DNA of 64,000 nucleotides from an uncultured Prevotellaceae bacterium. Its GTDB lineage: Bacteria > Bacteroidota > Bacteroidia > Bacteroidales > Bacteroidaceae. Both the position numbers and the translations under genes were made by a program. The stretch spans positions 1 through 64,000 of the forward strand of contig CAMOUQ010000002.1 in the NCBI GenBank assembly GCA_946626595.1, written 5' to 3'. Position 1 is the first letter of the stretch. Each line of letters begins with the position of its first letter. Below the pieces are notes generated by a model, which searched no databases, was not told the origin of the DNA, and saw nothing but the letters and a program-made list of their open reading frames with translations. Positions 35,844 to 45,631 of the stretch are shown here, one piece after another.

Positions 35844-38036
35844 ATGTCTTCAACACTCAGATTCCAAGTAGTTGGCGAGGCCTTCAAGAAAAGGCCCATA
35901 GAAGTCCCTAACCGAGAGGACCGTCCGAGCGAGTTCTTTGCCAAGTATGTATTCAACAGGCAGAAGATGTTTAAGTATCTGCCTACCCAGGTGTACGAAC
36001 GCATGCTCGACGTCATGGAGAACGGCACGCAACTGGACTTGCAGACGGCAGACGCCGTGGCCGCAGGCATGAAGCGCTGGGCCATGGAGCTGGGTGTGAC
36101 GCATTGCACCCACTGGTTCCAACCCCTGACCGAAGGCACGGCGGAGAAGCACGACGGATTCGTGGAGCACGACGGCAAGGGAGGCATGATAGAGGAGTTT
36201 ACGGGTAAGGCCCTTGTACAACAGGAGCCCGACGCATCCAGTTTCCCCTCGGGCGGCATACGCAGCACCTTCGAGGCGCGTGGCTACTCGGCCTGGGACC
36301 CCGCAAGTCCCGTCTTCGTGATGGGCGACACGCTGATGATACCCACCGTCTTCATCTCCTACACAGGCGAAGCACTCGACTACAAAGCACCCCTGAAGAA
36401 GTCGCTGAAGGCCGTCGACAAGGCCGCTACGGCTGTGGCCCAGCTGTTCTATGACGACGTCACCAAGGTGGTGTCGAATCTGGGTTGGGAGCAGGAGTAC
36501 TTCCTGGTGGACGAGGACCTCTATGCGGCTCGGCCCGACCTGCTGATGACGGGGCGCACCCTGATGGGGCACGACTCGGCCAAGAACCAGCAGATGGACG
36601 ACCACTACTTCGGCAGCATTCCGCGGCGTGTGGCTGCCTTCATGAAGGACTTGGAGATACAAGCCCTCGAGTTGGGCATACCCTGCAAGACGCGTCACAA
36701 CGAGGTGGCTCCGAACCAGTTCGAACTGGCCCCCATCTTCGAGGAGACAAACCTGGCCGTCGACCACAACATGCTGTTGATGTCGCTGATGCGGCGCGTA
36801 GCTCGCACGCATGGCTTCCGCTGCCTGCTCCACGAGAAGCCCTTTGCAGGCATCAACGGTAGCGGCAAGCATTGCAACTGGAGCCTGTCGACCAATACGG
36901 GCGTTCTGCTGCACGGACCTGGCAAGACACCGATGGAAAACCTGCGCTTCATCACCTTCATCGTGGAGACACTGATGGCCGTTTATCGGCACAACGGACT
37001 GCTGAAGGGCAGCATCATATCGGCCACCAATGCCCACCGACTGGGAGCGCACGAGGCTCCGCCAGCCATCATATCCAGCTTCCTGGGCAAGCAGCTGAAC
37101 GACCTGCTCTCGGCTCTGGAGGACAGCGACGACGACCAACTCTTCAACCTGAAGGGAAAGAAGGCTCTGACGCTGGACATCCCCCAGATACCCGAACTGC
37201 TGCTGGACAACACCGATCGCAACCGTACTTCGCCCTTCGCCTTCACTGGTAACCGTTTCGAGTTCCGTGCCGTGGGCAGTCAGGCCAACTGTGCTGCAGC
37301 CATGATTGTGGTAAACACGGCTATGGCAGAGGCTCTGACAGACTTCAAGGAGCGCGTGGACAGCTTGATGGCGCAGGGCGTGGACAAGGTGAAGGCCATC
37401 GTCAGCGTAGTGCGCGACGACATAAAGACCTGCAAACCCATCCGATTCGAGGGCAACGGATACTCCGACGAATGGAAGCAGGAGGCTGCTCGCCGCGGTC
37501 TGGACGTCGAGCAGAGTGCTCCGAAGATGTTCATGCAGTATCTGGCTCCCTCGAGCATCGAGATGTTCGAGAAGATGAGCGTGCTGAACCATGCCGAACT
37601 GGTGGCACGCACGGAAATCAAGCTGGAGACGTACATCAAGAAGATACAGATAGAGGCGCGCATCTTCGGCGACCTCTGCCTGAACCACATCATACCAGTG
37701 GCCACGCGCTACCAGAGCCAGTTGATTGACAACGTGCACAAGGTGAGCGACATCTTCTCGTCGGAGGAGGCTCATCAGCTGAATCATAACAACCTGAAAC
37801 TCATCAAACAAATCAGTGAGCATTCGACCTTTATTACAGAGAATGTGGAACTGCTGACCGATGCCCGCAGGGTGGCCAACCGCATAGAGAATATCGAGGA
37901 AAAGGCCATTGCCTATCACGACACAGTGGCTCCGCTGCTGGAGAAAATTCGCTATCATGTGGACAAACTGGAACTCATCGTCGATGACGAACTGTGGCCC
38001 CTGCCGAAGTATAGGGAAATGCTCTTCATTCGATAG
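35844..38036 (+). CDS. glnN: Glutamine synthetase type III
   Basis: This 730-residue enzyme condenses glutamate and ammonia with ATP. Length and sequence are of the GSIII class typical of Bacteroidota, much longer than GSI. It has GGIRSTFEARGYSAWDP near the N-terminus, catalytic elements LGWEQEYFLVDEDLY, RHNEVAPNQFELAP, INGSGKHCNWSLSTN and a long helical C-terminal region. Two tandem promoter-like segments and a 22-bp array precede it, which may reflect nitrogen control. It is followed by the cysC operon on the same strand, with its own promoter box between. Confidence 0.97.
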   Translation: MSSTLRFQVVGEAFKKRPIEVPNREDRPSEFFAKYVFNRQKMFKYLPTQVYERMLDVMENGTQLDLQTADAVAAGMKRWAMELGVTHCTHWFQPLTEGTAEKHDGFVEHDGKGGMIEEFTGKALVQQEPDASSFPSGGIRSTFEARGYSAWDPASPVFVMGDTLMIPTVFISYTGEALDYKAPLKKSLKAVDKAATAVAQLFYDDVTKVVSNLGWEQEYFLVDEDLYAARPDLLMTGRTLMGHDSAKNQQMDDHYFGSIPRRVAAFMKDLEIQALELGIPCKTRHNEVAPNQFELAPIFEETNLAVDHNMLLMSLMRRVARTHGFRCLLHEKPFAGINGSGKHCNWSLSTNTGVLLHGPGKTPMENLRFITFIVETLMAVYRHNGLLKGSIISATNAHRLGAHEAPPAIISSFLGKQLNDLLSALEDSDDDQLFNLKGKKALTLDIPQIPELLLDNTDRNRTSPFAFTGNRFEFRAVGSQANCAAAMIVVNTAMAEALTDFKERVDSLMAQGVDKVKAIVSVVRDDIKTCKPIRFEGNGYSDEWKQEAARRGLDVEQSAPKMFMQYLAPSSIEMFEKMSVLNHAELVARTEIKLETYIKKIQIEARIFGDLCLNHIIPVATRYQSQLIDNVHKVSDIFSSEEAHQLNHNNLKLIKQISEHSTFITENVELLTDARRVANRIENIEEKAIAYHDTVAPLLEKIRYHVDKLELIVDDELWPLPKYREMLFIR

Positions 38037-38052
38037 GGCGCCACGCATGTCT

Positions 38053-38060
38053 TAACTTTG
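38053..38060 (+). promoter_or_regulatory. -7 box of the cysC-cysD-cysN-sulfotransferase operon
   Basis: TAACTTTG, 31 bp before the cysC ATG and 16 bp after the glnN stop. The -33 side is poor, so the operon may use it weakly or also receive read-through from glnN. Confidence 0.5.
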
Positions 38061-38091
38061 GCAACACTGAGATGAGGAAAAACTGAATAAT

Positions 38092-38682
38092 ATGGCAGAA
38101 AACATATATCCGATATACGACCGCATGCTCTCGCGCGAGGAACGCGAACGACAACTGGGACAGCGAGGCATGATGGTTTGGTTCACTGGCCTGAGCGGCA
38201 GCGGCAAGTCGACCGTAGCCTTGGGCGTTGAGCGCGAACTGGCAGCCCGTGGGTTGCTTTGCCGCATTCTGGATGGCGACAACATACGTGCCGGCATCAA
38301 TTCGAACCTGGGCTTCAGCGAGGAAGACCGTCGCGAGAACATTCGCCGCATTGCCGAGGTGGGCAAACTGTTCGTGGAGACCGGCATCGTGACGCTGGCC
38401 TGCTTCGTCAGTCCTACTGAGGAAATCCGTCAGATGGCCCGCAACATCATTGGCGAGAAGGACTTCTACGAGGTCTACGTCAGCACCCCACTGGAGGAGT
38501 GCGAACGTCGCGACGTAAAGGGTCTGTATGCACGGGCCAGAAGGGGAGAGGTGCGCGACTTCACGGGCATCAGCGCTCCCTTCGAGGCTCCCCGCTGTCC
38601 GTCGCTCAGCATCGATACCAGCAAACTGAAACTGGAGGATAGCGTCAATGCAGTTCTCCGACTGATTATGGATAAACAATAA
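38092..38682 (+). CDS. cysC: Adenylyl-sulfate (APS) kinase
   Basis: This 196-residue kinase phosphorylates APS to PAPS, the universal sulfonate donor. Walker A GLSGSGKST is at 33-41, followed by LDGDNIRAGIN (the family's DGDxxR motif), FSEEDRRENIRR and the lid segment KGLYARARRGEV. Stand-alone length is normal. It opens a tight unit with cysD (15 bp), cysN and a sulfotransferase. No cysH or cysJI is nearby, which argues for sulfonation rather than cysteine synthesis. Confidence 0.96.
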   Translation: MAENIYPIYDRMLSREERERQLGQRGMMVWFTGLSGSGKSTVALGVERELAARGLLCRILDGDNIRAGINSNLGFSEEDRRENIRRIAEVGKLFVETGIVTLACFVSPTEEIRQMARNIIGEKDFYEVYVSTPLEECERRDVKGLYARARRGEVRDFTGISAPFEAPRCPSLSIDTSKLKLEDSVNAVLRLIMDKQ

Positions 38683-38697
38683 AAATAGATAAGCAAG

Positions 38698-39603
38698 ATG
38701 AATTATAACCTTTCACATTTGCAGGAACTGGAGACCGAGAGTATCCACATCATCCGAGAGGTGGCAGCCGAATTCGAGAATCCAGTGATGCTCTACAGCA
38801 TAGGTAAAGACTCGAGCGTCATGGTGCGATTGGCTGAGAAGGCCTTTGCACCAGGCAAGGTGCCTTTCCCCCTGATGCACATCGACTCGAAATGGAAGTT
38901 CCGCGAGATGATTGAATTCCGCGACGCATACGCCAAGAAGTATGGCTGGAACCTGATAGTGGAGTCGAACATGGAGGCATTCAAAGCTGGTGTTGGCCCC
39001 TTCACGCACGGAAGCAAGGTGCACACCGACCTGATGAAGACGAAGGCACTGCTCGACGCACTGAATAAGTACAAGTTTGATGCAGCATTCGGCGGAGCCC
39101 GTCGCGACGAGGAAAAGAGCCGTGCCAAGGAGAGAATATTCTCCTTCCGCGACAAGTTCAACCAGTGGGACCCCAAGAACCAGCGTCCCGAATTGTGGGA
39201 CATCTACAACAGTCGCGTCCACAAGGGCGAATCTATCAGAGTCTTCCCCCTGTCGAACTGGACGGAGCTGGACATCTGGCAATACATCCGACTGGAGAAC
39301 ATTCCCATCGTACCGCTGTACTACGCCAAGGAACGTCCTTGCGTGGAGATTGACGGCAACATCATCATGGCCGACGACGACCGCCTGCCGAAGGAATTGG
39401 TACCGAAGATTCGGAACCGCATGGTTCGCTTCCGCACGCTGGGCTGCTGGCCACTGACGGGTGCCGTGGAATCGACAGCCACGACCATTGAGGAAATCGT
39501 CGAGGAGATGATGACCACCACGAAAAGCGAACGCACTACGCGCGTCATCGACTTCGACCAGGAGGCCTCGATGGAGCAAAAGAAGAGGGAAGGATATTTC
39601 TAA
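38698..39603 (+). CDS. cysD: Sulfate adenylyltransferase subunit 2
   Basis: This 301-residue catalytic subunit of ATP sulfurylase makes APS from ATP and sulfate with CysN. It has the PP-loop [10 protein letters not shown] (near 33-42), [16 protein letters not shown] and [12 protein letters not shown], as in CysD. Length is normal. The stop (TAA, 39601-39603) shares its last base with the first candidate cysN start. Confidence 0.97.
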   Translation: MNYNLSHLQELETESIHIIREVAAEFENPVMLYSIGKDSSVMVRLAEKAFAPGKVPFPLMHIDSKWKFREMIEFRDAYAKKYGWNLIVESNMEAFKAGVGPFTHGSKVHTDLMKTKALLDALNKYKFDAAFGGARRDEEKSRAKERIFSFRDKFNQWDPKNQRPELWDIYNSRVHKGESIRVFPLSNWTELDIWQYIRLENIPIVPLYYAKERPCVEIDGNIIMADDDRLPKELVPKIRNRMVRFRTLGCWPLTGAVESTATTIEEIVEEMMTTTKSERTTRVIDFDQEASMEQKKREGYF

Positions 39604-41057
39604 TGGATAAAGGACAATTGATAATGGAAGATAAGAAATTGGATATAAAGGCATTCCTTGATGCCGACGAGAAGAAGGATCTGCTGCGACTGCTGACGGC
39701 AGGCAGCGTGGACGACGGAAAGAGCACACTGATAGGCCGACTGCTGTTTGACTCGAAGAAATTGTACGAAGACCAGTTGCAGGCCTTGGAGCGTGATTCG
39801 AAGCGCGTGGGAAATGCCGGAGCAGGGGAGATTGACTATGCCCTGCTGCTGGACGGACTGAAAGCCGAGCGCGAAGAGGGTATCACCATCGATGTGGCCT
39901 ATCGCTATTTCTCCACCAACCAACGTAAGTTCATCATTGCCGACACACCGGGACACGAGCAATACACACGCAACATGATTACGGGTGGCTCCACTGCCAA
40001 CCTGGCTATTATATTGGTAGACGCGCGCGCGGGAGTAATCACGCAGACTCGCCGTCACACCTTCCTGGTGTCGCTGTTGGGCATCAAGCACATCGTGCTG
40101 GCCGTGAACAAGATGGACCTGGTGGATTTCTCGCAGGAGGTGTTCGAAAAGATTAAAGGCGAATACCTGGCTCTGACCAACCAACTTGGCATTGAGGACG
40201 TTACCTGTTTCCCTATCTCTGCCAAACTGGGAGACAATGTGGTAGAAAAGAGCGAACACACACCTTGGTATGATGGTCCGGACTTGCTCGACTTCCTGGA
40301 GACGGTGCCCATACATCGCGACCGCAACATGACGAATTTCCGCTATCCTGTGCAGTACGTATTGCGGCCCAATCTGGACTTCCGTGGGTTCTGCGGCAAG
40401 ATAGCAAGCGGCATCATCCGCAAGGGAGACGAAATCGTAGCGCTACCCTCGATGAAGCACAGCCGGGTGAAGAGCATTGTCACCTACGACGGAGAACTGG
40501 ACGAAGCCTTCTGCCCGCAGAGTGTGACACTATGCCTGGAGGACGAGATTGACATCTCGCGTGGCGAAATGATTGTTCACCCCGACGACCTGCCCCACAT
40601 CGGCCGCTCGTTTGAGACAATGTTGGTGTGGATGGACGAGGAACCGATGGACAGGGGGAAGCAGTTCTTCCTGAAGCACAATACGAACACTACGCGTGCA
40701 AGCATCGACTCCGTCTCGTATCGCGTGGATGTGAACACGATGGAGCGACTGGAGGGAAAGGACTTCCGCCTGAACGAAATCGGTTGTGTGAACATCACCA
40801 CGGCCAAGACACTCTTTTTCGACAGCTACAAGGATAACCGTGCAACGGGTGCCTTCATCCTTATCGACCCGATTACGAACAACACCTCGGCCGTGGGCAT
40901 GATTATTCGCCCGCTTGAAGAGGGAGAAACAAACGTTGCTGAGGTTCCCACGCTCGACCTGCCCAAACTGGGCATAACGACGGAACACTACGAGGCCATC
41001 GAAAAGGCTGTCAAGGAGTTGGAGCGTCAGGGATTGGAAGTGAAAATAATAAAGTAA
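39603..41057 (+). CDS. cysN: Sulfate adenylyltransferase subunit 1 (GTPase)
   Basis: This GTPase subunit of ATP sulfurylase couples GTP hydrolysis to APS formation. From ATG 39603 it has 484 residues: G1 GSVDDGKST (34-42), G3 [12 protein letters not shown]4 [10 protein letters not shown], then EF-Tu-like beta barrels. It ends without an APS-kinase domain, consistent with a separate cysC. An alternative ATG at 39624 ([11 protein letters not shown]) is equally good; the first seven codons are AT-rich filler-like sequence. The sulfotransferase starts 2 bp after its stop. Confidence 0.96.
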   Translation: MDKGQLIMEDKKLDIKAFLDADEKKDLLRLLTAGSVDDGKSTLIGRLLFDSKKLYEDQLQALERDSKRVGNAGAGEIDYALLLDGLKAEREEGITIDVAYRYFSTNQRKFIIADTPGHEQYTRNMITGGSTANLAIILVDARAGVITQTRRHTFLVSLLGIKHIVLAVNKMDLVDFSQEVFEKIKGEYLALTNQLGIEDVTCFPISAKLGDNVVEKSEHTPWYDGPDLLDFLETVPIHRDRNMTNFRYPVQYVLRPNLDFRGFCGKIASGIIRKGDEIVALPSMKHSRVKSIVTYDGELDEAFCPQSVTLCLEDEIDISRGEMIVHPDDLPHIGRSFETMLVWMDEEPMDRGKQFFLKHNTNTTRASIDSVSYRVDVNTMERLEGKDFRLNEIGCVNITTAKTLFFDSYKDNRATGAFILIDPITNNTSAVGMIIRPLEEGETNVAEVPTLDLPKLGITTEHYEAIEKAVKELERQGLEVKIIK

Positions 41058-41059
41058 CT

Positions 41060-42181
41060 ATGGGACTCATAGAATTTAGCAAACTGCCAGTCAACACCTT
41101 GGTAGGTGCCGACTGGAAAACGTTCAAGGCTGTCACCGAAGGACAGCACGTTGCCAAGGAGAAGCGGACGAAGTTCCTGCTGACGAAGGCCATCTGCCGA
41201 CTGTTGAGCTTGGCCGTGCCCTTGCAGGAGCGGCGCTATCGCAAACTGTTGGCCGACCAGCCTCTGGAGCACGACCCTGTCTTCATACTCGGACATTGGC
41301 GTAGCGGCACCACTTTCGTGCACAACATCCTGGCGCAAGACCCACGCTTCGGCTATACCACAACATACCAAACTGTATTCCCACACTACATGATGGCCAT
41401 GCAGGGTCTGTTCAAGCCCGTGATGGGCTGGCTGATGCCCAGCCACAGGCCCACGGATAACATGGAACTGGCACCGGACCTGCCCCAGGAGGAAGAGTTT
41501 GCCCTGCAGAATACTTGCCCCGTGTCGTACTACCTTTTTTGGTTCTATCCGGAGCGCATGCAGGAGTATTGCGACCGCTACCTGACGATGAAGAAGGCTA
41601 CGCCGGAGGAAATCAAGGACTTCAAGGAGAAGTTTGAGAAGATGGTGAAAATATCGATGTGGAACTCGCGCTATGGCGTGAAGGATGCCCAGTATCTGTC
41701 GAAGAATCCTCCGCATACGGGCAAGGTGAAGACGTTGGTGGAGATGTATCCCAATGCCAAATTCATCTATCTCATGCGCAATCCCTATACGGTGTTCGAA
41801 TCGAGCCGTTCGTTCTTCACCAACACCATCGCGCCGCTGGAATTGCATAGCATCCCCCTGGACCAGATGGAGAAGAACATCTTGCGCAATTACATGGAGC
41901 TGTATCACGCTTATCAGGAGCAGAAGAAATACATTCCAGAGGGCAATCTGATGGAAGTGCGATTCGAAGACATCGAGCAGGATGCCATGGGACTGGCCGA
42001 ACGCATGTATCGCGAACTCTCGCTGCCTGGTTGGGAAAATGCAAAGCCGCACATCGAGAAGTACATCAACGGCAAGAAAGGCTATAAGAAGAACCAGTAC
42101 CAATATGACCCACGAACCGTGCAACTCGTCAACGATGCTTGGGGGCAAGTGCTCGACGAATGGGGATACGATAGGTTATAA
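41060..42181 (+). CDS. PAPS-dependent sulfotransferase (similar to the Bacteroides steroid sulfotransferase type)
   Basis: This 373-residue cytoplasmic protein transfers sulfonate from PAPS to an acceptor. The 5'-phosphosulfate loop is ILGHWRSGTTFVHN (RSGTT 81-85) and the 3'-phosphate-binding segment is LMRNPYTVFESSRSF (Arg240, Ser248/249), with VRFEDIE further on. It has no signal peptide and no membrane helix, so the acceptor is probably a small molecule or lipid made or taken up by the cell rather than an exported polysaccharide. It is the last gene of the APS/PAPS-synthesis operon, 2 bp after cysN. The acceptor is unproven: cholesterol or steroid, sphingolipid or another alcohol. Confidence 0.9.
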   Translation: MGLIEFSKLPVNTLVGADWKTFKAVTEGQHVAKEKRTKFLLTKAICRLLSLAVPLQERRYRKLLADQPLEHDPVFILGHWRSGTTFVHNILAQDPRFGYTTTYQTVFPHYMMAMQGLFKPVMGWLMPSHRPTDNMELAPDLPQEEEFALQNTCPVSYYLFWFYPERMQEYCDRYLTMKKATPEEIKDFKEKFEKMVKISMWNSRYGVKDAQYLSKNPPHTGKVKTLVEMYPNAKFIYLMRNPYTVFESSRSFFTNTIAPLELHSIPLDQMEKNILRNYMELYHAYQEQKKYIPEGNLMEVRFEDIEQDAMGLAERMYRELSLPGWENAKPHIEKYINGKKGYKKNQYQYDPRTVQLVNDAWGQVLDEWGYDRL

Positions 42182-42221
42182 TATAGATTGTAAGAGAAAC
42201 CTGTCTGACAAAGAGAATAAG

Positions 42222-42257
42222 TAAAGGGTATGTCCACGGTTTGGGACATACCCTTTA
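42222..42257 (+). terminator. Terminator of the cys-sulfotransferase operon
   Basis: A perfect 14-bp stem TAAAGGGTATGTCC (42222-42235) / GGACATACCCTTTA (42244-42257) with an 8-nt loop, 40 bp after the sulfotransferase stop. The following T-run is weak (TATTTAT). It could also serve the convergent DUF4270 gene. Confidence 0.8.
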
Positions 42258-42296
42258 TATTTATCAGCACTGCGCCGCCTTTGATGCAGGATGGGT

Positions 42297-43745
42297 TTAT
42301 TGACTGAACTTGCTGTAGACGACTTGCATCTGCAGCTGAGTGTTGCCACCCACGAGGCGTATGCTGCCCAGACTGATGTCGTGGCCTACGCTGACCTGCT
42401 GGCTGCCGGTGGCTGTTGAGCTTGAGTTGGTGCTTGTGACCACAGGTATCAGCACCACCTTGTTCCAGTCGCGGTTTTCAGGCAATTGAGCCCAATCGTC
42501 CTCGCTGATGCCCATCTCCTTGGCTCCAGCCATTTTCTCGTGCTTGCAGTAGGCCAGCAGTCGGCTGATGTTGTTGAACGTATAGCTGTTGTAGGTGGAG
42601 TTGAACGATGTGGTGTAGCTGGTGCGACCGTCGGCCACACTGCGCTTGCGGAAGAATCGGTACATATCGCGCTTCCTTACCATCAGCAGTTCTGACGGCG
42701 TGCCAAACTGTTTGTCGTCCTGCGACTTATTGTATCGGACGAGTGTAATGGTGGCTTTGCTGATGCTGTCCGTAGCATGCTGTCCGGCAAAGAGGTCGTC
42801 GATGGGGAAAGTCATTTCGGTACAGATGCCTGCAGGCGTTTTCAGATAGGTGCACGTAGGATTGGCGATGAGCGTATCTACGTTTTCGTTGTCGAAGTGT
42901 GTGCTCTGTATCACCTCCGGGGTAGCGGCAAAGCGGGTCAGAGCCTCGTATGTGGTATCCTGTTCGGCATCGTAATAGCGATAAAAGATGTTCATCGTAC
43001 CAACGTATACGGAGAGCATGGTGCCCTTGCCGCCCGAAGTGCGGAAATAGAGCCCTGGGAAGACGTTGCGTATGAAACGATGCGAGTTGGCGAAATCGTC
43101 GGAGTTGGCATAGTAGTGCTCCAACAGGCGCTGTCCCAGTTCGCGAGGCAATACGATGCGCACATTGTTGTCGTAGCTGCTGCCTGATAGTGTGGTCTCC
43201 GATTCGTTGTAATCCTTTGGGGTAAAGACGCGTGAGGCGAGTGGGGTAGCGTTGGCCGGAAGATATTGTCTCAGGTCGACGTCGGTGTAGTAGGTACTAT
43301 CTTCAGACAGGATGTTGCTGCGGTCGAGTTCGTACACATGCAGTTTCATCGGGTTGTTTTCATCGCCATAGTAGCTGTCGAAGAAGAGGCGAACCTCGCA
43401 CGAGTCACATTGTACGATGCCTTTCGTGGGCACTCCGTCTACGTCACCTACCATATTCTCGCGCAAAGGCAGATTATAGTCTTCGAAGCAATAGAACTGA
43501 GCAGCAAAGTCGGCGGTGATGTCGGTTCCCGTCTCCAAATCGGTGACGCATCCCAGGTAGTTCTTTGAACTGTTGGCAACGACGGAATCGAGTTTCAACG
43601 AGCGTGTCGTAACGTTGAACACGTCCGTGGAATTGGTTATTACGTCGCCAGAAGAGTAGATACCAAGTGTATCGGTGGTGTCGTCGCAGGCAGCAAATGA
43701 AAGCATTGCGAGCGACGACAGCAGGTATGTGAAAGTTTTGTTCAT
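42297..43745 (-). CDS. DUF4270 family lipoprotein
   Basis: This 482-residue protein has a lipoprotein signal (LSFAAC, Cys near 20) followed by DDTTDTLG and a beta-rich body typical of DUF4270, a Bacteroidota family of unknown function. Probably anchored on the outer membrane. It follows the GT5-like gene by 31 bp on the same strand, the conserved order in this group. Confidence 0.82.
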   Translation of the reverse strand: MNKTFTYLLSSLAMLSFAACDDTTDTLGIYSSGDVITNSTDVFNVTTRSLKLDSVVANSSKNYLGCVTDLETGTDITADFAAQFYCFEDYNLPLRENMVGDVDGVPTKGIVQCDSCEVRLFFDSYYGDENNPMKLHVYELDRSNILSEDSTYYTDVDLRQYLPANATPLASRVFTPKDYNESETTLSGSSYDNNVRIVLPRELGQRLLEHYYANSDDFANSHRFIRNVFPGLYFRTSGGKGTMLSVYVGTMNIFYRYYDAEQDTTYEALTRFAATPEVIQSTHFDNENVDTLIANPTCTYLKTPAGICTEMTFPIDDLFAGQHATDSISKATITLVRYNKSQDDKQFGTPSELLMVRKRDMYRFFRKRSVADGRTSYTTSFNSTYNSYTFNNISRLLAYCKHEKMAGAKEMGISEDDWAQLPENRDWNKVVLIPVVTSTNSSSTATGSQQVSVGHDISLGSIRLVGGNTQLQMQVVYSKFSQ

Positions 43746-43776
43746 GTGTAGCGTTGCGTTTGTATTAACGTAGGCT

Positions 43777-44598
43777 TTAGTCTTCGGCCTTTGCCGAGCG
43801 GTCTTTGTTCCAGACTTCGTCGAAGAAGTTCAGATAGTTTTCCTCGGTGGGAGCAGTCTCCATGATCAGCTTGCCTTGTTCGCGTGCATAGGCTTCAATC
43901 TCGGGATTGGGGGAGAGGAACGTGACACCATCGGAGAACTTAACTGCCAGCTTGATGACATCGGTGGGTGTGAGGTTGTTGCCCAACTCGCTGAAGCATT
44001 CGCCGTTGGCCTGGCGATACTCCATAATCTCCCCTGCGCGATCGCCAGTGGGCAGTGTAAGCTGGCTCGGAGCCACGGTGTAAACTACGCGGCAGTCGCG
44101 GAAACAAGGTTCCTCGGCATAGGCCATCTTCAGGTAGACGGGTGCCAAGGCCGATATCCATCCGTGGCAATGAACGATGTTGGGCGTCCATCGCATCTTC
44201 TTCACGGTCTCGATGACGCTGCGTGCATAGAATGCCGAGCGGGCAAAGTTGTCGGTGTACTCTTTGCCTTCGCGGTCATGTTCTGCCAGGCGCTTTCCGA
44301 AGAAGTCGTCATCGTCGATGAAGTAGACTTGCATGCGTGTCCCCACGATGCTGGCAACCTTGATGATAAGTTGGTAGTCGGTGTCGTCGACAACCAAGTT
44401 CATGCCCGAAATACGCTGAACAGGATGCAATTGGTTCCTGCGCTCGTTGATGTTGCCCCACTTGGGCATAAAAATACGTGCTTCGCGCCCAGACTCTATC
44501 GTAGTGTTGGGCACATTGTAACCAAGATTGGTCAGTTCCGAATCCGGCACGTAGGGGCTGATTTCTTGCGTCACAAAAAGTATCTTCTCTGCTGTCAT
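43777..44598 (-). CDS. Glycogen/starch synthase-like GT5 N-terminal domain protein (truncated form)
   Basis: This 273-residue protein matches only the N-terminal Rossmann half of GT5 glycogen synthases (ILFVTQEISPYVP, ARIFMPKWGNINERR, WTPNIVHCHGW, DGVTFLSPN). The C-terminal half that completes the GT-B active site is absent, and the ADP-glucose-binding KTGGL motif is missing near the N-terminus. It may therefore be non-catalytic or regulatory. The ATG at 44598 (MTAEKILF) is preferred over a TTG upstream that overlaps the promoter. It is divergent from panC. Confidence 0.8.
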   Translation of the reverse strand: MTAEKILFVTQEISPYVPDSELTNLGYNVPNTTIESGREARIFMPKWGNINERRNQLHPVQRISGMNLVVDDTDYQLIIKVASIVGTRMQVYFIDDDDFFGKRLAEHDREGKEYTDNFARSAFYARSVIETVKKMRWTPNIVHCHGWISALAPVYLKMAYAEEPCFRDCRVVYTVAPSQLTLPTGDRAGEIMEYRQANGECFSELGNNLTPTDVIKLAVKFSDGVTFLSPNPEIEAYAREQGKLIMETAPTEENYLNFFDEVWNKDRSAKAED

Positions 44599-44622
44599 CT
44601 CATCAAAGTATAAAATTCGGTA

Positions 44623-44630
44623 CAAAGTTA
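44623..44630 (-). promoter_or_regulatory. -7 box of the GT5-like / DUF4270 pair
   Basis: TAACTTTG on the minus strand, 24 bp before the ATG at 44598. Confidence 0.6.
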
Positions 44631-44774
44631 CAAAAAATTCGTTACATTGTCCCCCTCGGAGGGCGATTATTGTATATTTTTTGTTAATTTAAGTGATTTA
44701 TTCGCTTTTTTGTTTCATTATCTCAATATTTATGCGTTATTTTGCACCGCTTAACAGAAAGACTATTCAGAATA

Positions 44775-45626
44775 GTGAAACAGATTTCCACGATTGCCGA
44801 GTTGCGAAGCGAACTGAACTGCCTCCGTGAGCAAGGCAAAACGATAGGACTTGTCCCCACGATGGGGGCCTTACATGCAGGGCATGCATCATTGGTTCGC
44901 CGCAGTGTAGAGGAGAACGATGTGACGGTAGTCAGCATCTTCCTCAATCCTACCCAGTTTAACGATAAGACCGACCTGGCCAAGTATCCTCGCACATTGG
45001 ATGCCGACTGCAGGTTGCTTGAAGAATGTGGCGCCACGATAGCTTTTGCTCCGTCGGTAGACGAGATTTACCCTGAGCCCGATACGCGCCAGTTCAGCTA
45101 TCCGCCTACAGACAGCGTCATGGAGGGTGCTTTCCGTCCAGGCCACTTCAACGGCGTATGCCAGATTGTGAGCAAGCTGTTTGCCATGACGGAGCCCGAC
45201 CGCGCCTATTTCGGCGAGAAGGATTTCCAGCAGATTGCCGTCATACGCCGCATGGCAGACGACCTGGGCTTCAAGTTGCAGATTGTGCCTTGTCCTGTGA
45301 TTCGCGAACAGAGCGGATTGGCCATGAGCAGCCGCAATACGCTGCTGACGCCCGAGGAACGTGAGACAGCTGCAGCCATCTATCAGACGCTGCGTACGAG
45401 CCGCGAATGGGTGAATGAGATGACCGTAGAGGAAGTGCATGACAAGGTGGTGGCCGACATTAATGCCGTAGAGGGACTGCAGGTTCAGTACTACAGCATC
45501 GTGGACGGTCGTTCGCTGGCCGACGTCGGCAGTTGGGACGAAAGCGATGATATCGTGGGCTGCATCACCGTATTCTGCGGCAGTCAGCCTATCCGTCTGA
45601 TTGACCACGTACGATACAAAGGTTGA
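44775..45626 (+). CDS. panC: Pantoate-beta-alanine ligase
   Basis: This 283-residue ligase makes pantothenate from pantoate, beta-alanine and ATP. It has [13 protein letters not shown] (HxGH at 34-37), [24 protein letters not shown] and the MSSRN loop. There is no ATG before these motifs; GTG at 44775 (KQISTIAEL) is preferred over TTG at 44742, which overlaps the expected promoter region. panD follows after 5 bp, so the last two pantothenate genes are paired. Confidence 0.94.
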   Translation: MKQISTIAELRSELNCLREQGKTIGLVPTMGALHAGHASLVRRSVEENDVTVVSIFLNPTQFNDKTDLAKYPRTLDADCRLLEECGATIAFAPSVDEIYPEPDTRQFSYPPTDSVMEGAFRPGHFNGVCQIVSKLFAMTEPDRAYFGEKDFQQIAVIRRMADDLGFKLQIVPCPVIREQSGLAMSSRNTLLTPEERETAAAIYQTLRTSREWVNEMTVEEVHDKVVADINAVEGLQVQYYSIVDGRSLADVGSWDESDDIVGCITVFCGSQPIRLIDHVRYKG

Positions 45627-45631
45627 GAGCC

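Noticed and set aside
35850-38048. Long minus-strand open frame opposite glnN
   Set aside because: Antisense shadow of glutamine synthetase III; residue composition is not protein-like.
38092-41057. Ordinary assimilatory sulfate-reduction operon
   Set aside because: No PAPS/APS reductase or sulfite reductase gene follows; the last gene is a sulfotransferase.
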